From the NCBI GenBank assembly GCA_027596945.1, contig JADGJH010000631.1:1-14928 (forward strand): 14,928 nt of DNA, read 5' to 3'. The position numbers were made by a program, and so were the translations under genes. Source of the DNA: Physocladia obscura (lineage: Eukaryota; Chytridiomycota; Chytridiomycetes; Chytridiales; Chytriomycetaceae). Positions 7,997 to 14,928 of this stretch are shown here, piece after piece; position 1 is the first letter of the stretch; each line of letters begins with the position of its first letter. Under the pieces are notes generated by a model, which saw only the letters and a program-made list of their open reading frames with translations, was not told where the DNA came from and made no database searches.

Positions 7997-8003
7997 TGAC
8001 TCA
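7997..8003. promoter_or_regulatory. TGACTCA site upstream of USP-7
   Basis: Exact heptamer 64 bp from the USP-7 ATG, in the 235-bp spacer that also holds the 3' end of the acyl-CoA synthetase gene. Confidence 0.55.
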
Positions 8004-8168
8004 CACGTCCTGTGACAAATATGTTTACCAATCACTGACAAATAGAAGGATGGCACAATGCTGACACAACGCAGAATGAAAATGAAAAAGGACACGACAA
8101 AATCAAAAAAGGTAGGACACGACAAGGGAAAAGGCAAATAATCTTCATTTTCACACAAAAAGTAAAAG

Positions 8169-10001
8169 TCAATTAATGAGCTTCCCTTTCCGACCACCAT
8201 TGCTACCGCCAAAATTTTTCCATTCAGCTTCTCGTAGTATGAATTTCTGAATCTTTCCCGTAGAAGTTTTTGGCAACTCAGCAACAACATTAACACGAAC
8301 AGGCATTTTAAAACCTGCCAACAAACCCTTCAAAAAAGCAAGTAATTCAACAACGAACGCTTCATCCCCAGCTGCATTCACATTCTGCCGCTTCAATGTC
8401 AGATACACGACAGGACGTTCGCCCCACGCTTCGTCAGGCGTCGACACGACACAGCACTCCAACACACGATCATGCGTCATAACCGCATTCTCAATCTCAA
8501 TCGTCGAAATGTTTTCCCCGCCAGAAATAATAATATCTTTACTGCGGTCCTTCAATTCAATATACCCATCCGGATGCTTCACAGCAACATCACCCGTATG
8601 AAACACACCTCCACGGAACGCTTCGCGCGTCGCAGATTCGTCGTCAAGATATCCCTTCATGACAAGATTCCCGCTGAAACAAACCTCACCTAGCGTTATG
8701 CCGTCACTCGGAACAGGCTGACCCGTCTCGAAATCAACAATTATTGTCTCGTCGCCTGCGAGGAACGTGTGTCCTTGGCGCGACAGTTTTTCGGCGAGTT
8801 CGTGGAGTGGAAGGCTGTGCCATTCAGGCTGCCATGTGCAAACTGTGCACGGGCCGTATGTTTCTGTCAACCCATATACGTGAATCGGATGGATTCCCAG
8901 TTTCAGCAGGGCTTCGAGAAGCGTGGGGCTTGGGGGTGCGGCGGCAACCATTGTTGTGATTTTGCGGTCAGTAAATGCCACTGCGGATTCGTAGTTCACA
9001 ATGGCAAGCTGTACAGTTGGTGCAGCGCAATAATGTGTGATGCGGTTGTTTATAAACAGGTTCCAGATTGTCGGGTAATCAATTTTGCGAAGAAGTGTGT
9101 GAGTTCCACCGACGGCCGAAACAGCCCATGGAAAGCACCATCCTGATGCGTGGAACATTGGAAGGGTCCACAGGTAGTTTGTTTCGCAAGTAAGTTGCAT
9201 TTCAACTGCGAGACACAGCGCGTTCAAATATGCACCCCTGTAATGAGTAACAACACCTTTCGGGTTCCCAGTAGTTCCTGATGTGAAGTTGATTGCGATA
9301 GAATCGTCTTCCGATTTCAGTGGCGGGAAATCCGACCAGTCTGATTTCACAGCAAGCTTCGAGCAATCACCGAGAAACTGTTCGTATCTATCCAAATGGG
9401 CTGTGGGCAAACCGTACGCGTCTTCGCAAGGAATAATAACGCGCACGCCACAGCTCTTCCAATTGACGGTGAGGTGCATGAGAGAAGCGTCGACAAGCAG
9501 CACACGCGATTTCGATTTCTTGAGAATATATTCCACCTCGCGTTGGGTGAGACGAGTATTGATGCACACAAGAACAGCACCAGCCAAAGGAACAGCAAAA
9601 TGAGCCTCAAGGATAACATTGCTATTAGGCATAAGAACAGCCACCTTTTTTGTTTGTTTTGGAGGAAACAAAGAGAGTCAGTGGATTTTGTTATTATTAT
9701 CGAAATTTAAAAAACTTTGCACCGATTCGCCCTTGATGACTCCGGCCTTGCGTTCGAGGGCAATTGCCAGCTGCTTGACGCGACGGGCGAATTCGGCGTA
9801 GTCGCATGTGGCGTTATTGTTTCCGGCCACAATAAAGGCGCATCTGTTTGGATGCAGTGCCGCCGTGCGTCGCAGCAGCGAAACCGGCGACAGTTCTGTA
9901 CGCCACACTTTGCGCCCGTTGTCGCCGCCCCATTCGCCCACTTCCGATGTTTGCGAAAGCTGTGCCTCCAGCTGCGATATTCTGGTCAAAGCCCCACTCA
10001 T
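8169..10001 (-). CDS. AMP-forming acyl-CoA synthetase, plant-AAE-like
   Basis: A 584-residue protein from exons 10001-9723 and 9644-8169. The 78-nt phase-0 intron starts GTGCAA and ends AAAAAG, and the join reads KGES-VAVLMPNSN as expected for the family. ANL-superfamily motifs are present: P-loop TSGTTGNPKG (214-223), YGLTETYGP (350-358), HTGD with Asp445, GGENIS (468-473), and the A10 lysine in PKTSTGK (Lys557). These enzymes activate a carboxylic acid as acyl-AMP and pass it to CoA. The segment between YGLTE and the hinge (RQG...GxxVMKGYLDD) resembles the plant acyl-activating enzyme clade of medium- and short-chain acids; the substrate cannot be fixed. The C-terminus is KLIN with no PTS1, and no clear N-terminal targeting signal is seen. 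The 9671 ATG was rejected as start because it lies in the intron. Confidence 0.92.
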
Positions 10002-10089
10002 TTATCTCTCTTTTTTAATCATTTGGAAATTTATTGGTGAGCCAGGTAATAAAAACAAAAAAGTCTTACAATCTGCTCAGCAAAACTGC
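10002..10089. other. Acyl-CoA synthetase upstream region
   Basis: Short AT-rich segment directly upstream of the acyl-CoA synthetase ATG, with a T-rich run. No TGASTCA motif is seen here or elsewhere up to the Ca2+-ATPase. The rest of this spacer is covered by the degraded coding-like stretch. Confidence 0.4.
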
Positions 10090-10826
10090 TATAGAGCTGC
10101 TTCAAACTGAATTGTAGAAGAAGCCATGGACTCCCTTTTTGAGAAATATTGCACCCAATATGCCAGTGAAGGAGTGAATTGAAGGATCTGGTCATTTTTA
10201 TTGTTTTGACCATCTGCAACATCTATTCTATTTATTTCAAAAAACCCAATCCACCCTGTCTGCACAACTCGAAAGAGTGAACTCAGCTATGTGCATTTCT
10301 GAAAACATTCTCTAAGATATTTTGAAAAAATTGGCATTCTCAAGAGATACACATAAAACATGATCACAAATATTGGGGAATATTTCAATATATTCCAATT
10401 TTGTTCCATTTATGAAGTAAACTACTTGACTAAATACAAACTTAGGCAGTTCTTTTGAAAGAAATTTCCAGTGTTTCATGTTGAATCCTGCGAAAGTGGA
10501 TTCACTTGAACTTGTATAATTGGATACAATAATGTTAAGTTTAGTTTGACTCTTATTATTCATTTCCAAGAATAGAACTTTTGTGCCTCAATCTTTGCAG
10601 TCAAATCTGAAAGACAAACTAAGAAAAATAATAAATCAAACATTATAAAATTACCTTCTTCCACAAATTCATTTTCATTTTCATACAGTATAGTAACTAT
10701 CCACTTGTGGAGGTCCTCTCGCGGCATTGAACAAATTTGAAGAGCATGGCTGAGAATTTTGTCTGTGAACAAATGTGGGTCGTGGAGTTGTCCGCTTGTA
10801 GCAGTGTTGCAGACCAAGCCGAACAA
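10090..10826 (-). pseudogene. Degraded coding-like stretch, family unknown
   Basis: Read on the minus strand this spacer shows four consecutive protein-like pieces that do not form one ORF. Piece 1 (about 10765-10655) contains PREDLHKWIVTILYENE. A plausible 48-nt intron (10654-10607, ending TTTCAG) joins it to DLTAKIEAQK. A frame change then leads to an open run, 10577-10312 (TKLNIIVSNY... up to LCVSLENANFFKIS). After a TAG the same frame continues (RMFSEMHIAEFTLSS) to about 10237. Another frame gives QILQFTPSLAYWVQYFSK, ending near 10090. I do not recognise the family. The upstream part overlaps the predicted start of the Ca2+-ATPase. It may be a decayed gene, an intron-rich gene I have not resolved, or chance open frames in AT-rich DNA. 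Confidence 0.3.
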
Positions 10827-13800
10827 GCCGTGGCGTTGCGAGACGCTTCTCTAATTCCACCAGTAGAGTCGCTATTTTTTGTTCCGGATGTGAATGAGGT
10901 TGCTGTCCGGAAAACAAAGACTTTTCTGCAGTTTGCCTGGAATGCAGTGACTGATGACACTCTTGTGCTGCTGAGTATTGCTGCGGTGGTTGATCTGGCA
11001 GTAGGTATTTACAAGGCGGTTAGTGGCAGTGAGAAGCTGGCGTGGGTAGAGGGCGTGGCCATCTTGATCGCAGGTGCTTCTTGGTGGTGTATTTATCTTA
11101 TCGCTGACCTCCTCTCCACCTCTGCTTGCAGTGGGCGTAATTACTCTCGTCACGGCAATCAACGACGTCAGAAAACAAGCGCAGTTCATATCATTGTCGT
11201 CGGCACAAGACGATCAGCAGAAAGTGTCCCTTGTTGACCAACACGGAACAATCACTCGTATTCCTGTTGCTTCCGTCAAAGTGGGAAATTTTGTTTTGGT
11301 GGAAGCAGGTGACGTGGTGGCAGCTGATGGCGTGTTGGTGGAAGCTTTTAACGTTGCGGCTGACGAGGCTGCTTTGACGGGTGAGTCGGAACCGGTGAAA
11401 AAGAGTGCGTGGAAGAAGGAGAATGCAGACAGTAATCCAGATGAGATTGTTGCTTCTACTCCTGACGACTTTTTTCTGATGGCGGGCTCGAGGGTTGTTG
11501 ATGGTTCTGGAAAGATGCTTGTGTTGTGCGTTGGTTGCCGTTCCACGCAAGGAAAACTCATGACAAAACTGAGAGAAGCGGATGAGGAGGAAGAGCAGAC
11601 TCCGGTACGTAATGAGTGTGCATGACCAAAATCACAAAACCACAACCCCACACCCACTCTTCTCACACTTGTTTAGTTGCAAGAGAAGCTGGAACATATT
11701 GCAAAGCAAATGGCGAAAGGTGGAATGGTCATCGCCATCTGCTTTGTTATTCTCCTCTTTATCGTGTATTGCAGTGTGAAAGCTTATTCTGGCAAAAACC
11801 CTTCCTCCATCGTCAATGATTGCATCAACATTATCATCACTGGAATCACAATTGTTGTTATCGCCGTGCCAGAAGGTCTTCCAGTCTCTGTGACTGTGTC
11901 TCTTGGTTTTACCACATTGTTGATGTTGAAAGACAACAATCTTGTGAGACATTTGGCTGCCTGCGAAACTATGGGAAGCGCGACCACTGTTTGTTGTGAC
12001 AAGACTGGAACTTTGACGGAAAACCGCATGACTGTTGTGAATGTAATATCTTTTCCTTTACGTGTGTTTTCTTTACGAATTCTAAACACGCAAAAGACAG
12101 GTTTTCTTTGGTGGAAAAGAAATTATATCTCAAACCAAAAACACTTCCGAAATTCCTTCCGGTTCCACACGTCTTGCTGCTTGCTTCCGTCTCCTCCTTC
12201 AATCACTCAACGTCAATTCGATCGCTTACCGCACTCCTGTGACTTCTGACTTGAACCCGCAGTCTCAACAACGATATATTGGTTCTGTTTCCGAAGGGTC
12301 ACTGTTGGACTGGACTGAAAAGATGGGCTCTCAATATTCTACAGATAGAGAAGCAGCAGTAGTTGTGGACAGAATTCCTTTTTCGAGTTTGCGCAAGAGG
12401 ATGATGACTGTTGTTTCCATCGATGCGGATGTGGTGAAGGATGCTGTTGGCGAGGTAGATGCACCACAAGGTGTTGTGTTTGTGAAGGGAGCTCCTGAGA
12501 TTGTTTTGAAGCACTGCATTCAGTACGTAAATGAGCATGGAGAGGTATTTATCTTTCTTACCTTGTTTTAGGGGGGTCAATAACCCGTTAACTACCACCT
12601 TAGGTTGCTGAGTTGACGAATGACATTAGAACTCAAATTCAAAACCACGTTCATGAATGCAATTCAAACGGATTGCGTACCATTGCAGCTTCCGTGCGAA
12701 TCCTTCCCCTCTCTATCATCCGTGTTAAAGAAAATCACGGAGACACTTCCGCACACTTGCAAACCCTTGAAATGTCGTCCATCTTCTTCGCCGTGTTTGG
12801 AATCCAAGACCCTTTGCGAGCAGACGTTCCCTCTGCTGTCGCCACCTGTGAACGCGCCGGAGTGACTGTGAGAATTGTGACGGGAGACGCTGTGGAGACT
12901 GCAGTCAATATTGCACTTCAATCCGGAATCCTCAACAAACAACGCGGGTTCTCTTGTGGAATCAAGGGAGAGTTGGAACAAGAGTATCGTCAAGACGTTG
13001 TGTTGACCGGTCATGAGTTTAGAAGCATGTCGGAAGAAGCGATGACACTCGTGTTGCCCCATTTGAAGGTTCTTGCTCGTTCTTCTCCAGATGATAAACA
13101 ACTATTGGTGAAACAACTTCAATCTCTCGGGGAGGTGGTGGCTGTCACTGGAGACGGAACCAACGACTCCCTCGCTCTCCGATCCAGTGATGTAGGGTTC
13201 AGTATGGGAATCTCTGGAACTCAAGTTGCGAAGGAAAGTAGTGATGTGATCTTGTTGGATGACAACTTCGCGACTCTCGTCAAGGCGATTGTATGGGGCC
13301 GTGGAGTTTACGACTCGATACGCAAGTTTTTGCAGTTTCAAATGACTGTAAATGTGACTGCTGTCTTTATCACGATTGTCACATCGTTCATGGCAGTGTG
13401 TGGTGTTGGTAGTAGTGGAGACAAGGATCCTCAGGGTGTGTTGAACGTTGTGCAGTTGTTGTGGATCAATTTGGTGCAGGACACGTTTGCTGCATTGGCA
13501 CTTGCGACAGATCGGCCCGGGGACGAGGTGTTAGATCGGACGCCTGCACGGAGGGAGGATAGTTTGTTTAATAGGGATATGTGGAAGCTTATTGGGACTC
13601 AAAGTGTATACCAGATTGTTGTGACGTTGATTTTGTACTTGAAGGGAGATACGTGGTTCGGGTTAGGTGAGGATGCTGCACTGTTGTCTTGTATTGTCTT
13701 TAATGCGTTTATGTGGTGCAATTTCTTTAACCTTGTGAATTCTCGTGTCATTGATCGAGGTGGGTTTGTGTTGTTTTAATTCTGTTTTCGCTTGCTGACT

Positions 13801-14022
13801 GGCATAATAAACACAGGTTTGAATGTGTTCAAGGGAATGCTCCAAAACAAGGCCTTCATATTCATTATCACGTTGCAAATTGTTGTACAAATTCTGATTG
13901 TGCAGTTTGGAGGTGCCGCGTTCAAGATTGCGCCACTGAATGCAGAACAGTGGGGAATATGTCTCTTGATTGGTGTTATCAGTTTGGTGTTTGGACAGAT
14001 GATGCGATTACTTCCATTCTAA
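10746..14022 (+). CDS. PMC1: P-type Ca2+-transporting ATPase (Pmc1/PMCA type), six exons
   Basis: Exons: 10746-11073, 11132-11604, 11677-12042, 12101-12544, 12604-13759 and 13817-14022; introns are 57-72 nt. The model is 990 residues. Membrane pair 1 lies at about 72-120 (LSIAAVVDLAVGIY; WVEGVAILIAVGVITL). Other landmarks: TGES actuator loop (192-195), PEGLP in M4 (332-336), phosphorylated Asp375 in DKTGTLT, KGAPE (518-522), GDGTND (720-725), the M6 segment QLLWINLVQDT, and a hydrophobic C-terminal set ending MMRLLPF. The PMCA/IIB class pumps Ca2+ out of the cytosol into the vacuole or across the plasma membrane. There is no C-terminal extension after the last membrane segment, so no calmodulin tail there. 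Downstream of residue ~50 the model is firm. The first ~45 residues do not resemble the family, while fragments in the other two frames do, so the 5' end may carry indels and the start codon is uncertain. Confidence 0.88.
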
Positions 14023-14928
14023 GCATGTAATTAATAGATATATACTATGAATAGATTGTTTATTTGTTTTTGATTTTTGACGGATTATAGAGATTATGTG
14101 GATACCAATCTCATTCATGATATGTAGATAACCGTTTTGTATGGTTTCAGACCTTTCTCATTGACGTCCAACCTACAGGATCTGTCATCAAGGAGTTCAG
14201 TCTCCAACCAAAGAAAATTTGGATATTGCACAGACATTCACCAATTTTTTATTGACATGCCAACGAATCAATGAATGAGGTTTTATTATTTAGATTTGAC
14301 CTCAATTTTCATCATCTTAAACCAACAAAGCTCTCACGTTTTTATTTATTTTGGCTATATGCCTAGTTAGGTTATTGTTTTTTTTAAAAAACAAGAATTA
14401 CCAATTAATTAACTGGAAATTTGCATGTCTGAATTCAGTTGTTATGAATTGACAACGTTATCAACAAATAATATTGAAACAAAACTACTTAGAAATTGTA
14501 TTAGCATTCCGCACAGCTTAAAATGTCGTTGAATATTTTATACCGACTAATATGCAATTTTTTTCCTTCCTGAAACCTTTTGATTCCGGTGTGCAAAGGT
14601 TTCATAGTCTTTTTTGACCTTCCGTTTTCTCAGGATTCTGTGATTCCCGATCAAATTTCCGTGAACCTTCGGAATGTTCAAATACTTTTTGTTTTGATTG
14701 TTTTCTTTTTTATTTTATTGCGTTTTCTTTTGTATTTGACTGATTGTGCAGATTGGGTTGTCATTGTTTGTATAAAGGAGTCACGAATTGAAATTGTCAA
14801 AATTGAGAAAAGAAAAAAAAAAAAAAAAATGAAAAAAACCCAAAAAACGACAACAACAAACGCCGCACAAAAAAAAATTAAAATAAAAATTGCATTTTTT
14901 GAAAAAAAATTTTTTAATGGTATATTAA
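14023..14928. other. AT-rich spacer after the Ca2+-ATPase
   Basis: 906 bp with no supported gene. It contains a 9-bp inverted repeat (14572-14603), a T-rich tract (14685-14735) and a long A-run near 14812-14829. An ATG at 14829 opens a Lys/Thr-rich frame running off the window, which could be the start of another gene but consists largely of A-runs. GGAGTCA at 14777-14783 is one base from the cluster's bZIP motif. Confidence 0.5.
14572..14603. repeat. 9-bp inverted repeat, 14-nt loop
   Basis: Arms GAAACCTTT (14572-14580) and AAAGGTTTC (14595-14603) are perfectly complementary. It may be a 3'-region hairpin, a mobile-element remnant or chance. Confidence 0.4.

Noticed and set aside
8472..9146. 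Plus-strand open frames inside the acyl-CoA synthetase
   Set aside because: Antisense shadows of a well-supported coding exon.
9645..9671. ATG at 9671 as the start of the acyl-CoA synthetase
   Set aside because: It lies in the 78-nt intron; exon 1 at 10001-9723 supplies the expected N-terminal domain in phase.
14829..14928. Possible start of another gene at the right edge
   Set aside because: Only about 33 codons are visible, mostly Lys/Thr from A-runs; too little to call a gene.
1..14928. tRNA, rRNA, CRISPR arrays, transposase genes
   Set aside because: None seen on either strand by eye; the only repeats are short inverted repeats, a microsatellite and A/T runs.

Overview
The window looks like nuclear DNA of a eukaryote, most likely a fungus and probably an early-diverging (chytrid-type) one. 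Genes are split by short GT-AG introns (54-145 nt), coding islands sit in AT-rich spacers full of A/T runs, and there are no bacterial-style operons or Shine-Dalgarno sites. The lineage is inferred from gene content (many single-domain UspA proteins, an ankyrin-NUDT12-type Nudix enzyme, a Pmc1-type Ca2+ pump); no sequence search was possible.

Layout. Positions 1-7933 hold a cluster of seven universal stress protein (USP) genes, here called USP-1 to USP-7, with one NADH-diphosphatase gene among them: USP-1 (48-628, -), NUDT12-like (858-2499, +), USP-2 (2698-3373, -), USP-3 (3733-4282, +), USP-4 (4481-5270, +), USP-5 (5533-6204, +), USP-6 (6381-6974, -), USP-7 (7329-7933, -). All were rebuilt exon by exon, including exons too short or too ATG-poor for simple ORF calling. 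The USPs form three subfamilies by N-terminus and intron position: A (USP-1, -3), B (USP-2, -6, -7) and C (USP-4, -5). Next come an acyl-CoA synthetase (8169-10001, -), a spacer with degraded coding-like sequence (about 10090-10826, -), a P-type Ca2+-ATPase in six exons (10746-14022, +) and an AT-rich 3' spacer.

How it may work together. A TGA[G/C]TCA heptamer (AP-1/Gcn4-type bZIP site) lies about 64-110 bp upstream of six of the seven USP start codons, two of them served by paired sites. I found it nowhere inside a gene. This suggests the array, perhaps with the NUDT12-like gene that shares a divergent promoter with USP-1, is a stress regulon under one bZIP factor. Subfamily A and B proteins keep the UspA ATP-binding loop; subfamily C has lost or shortened it, which suggests a split between nucleotide-binding and non-binding paralogs. 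The Ca2+ pump has a complete catalytic core, but its first ~45 codons look frame-disrupted.
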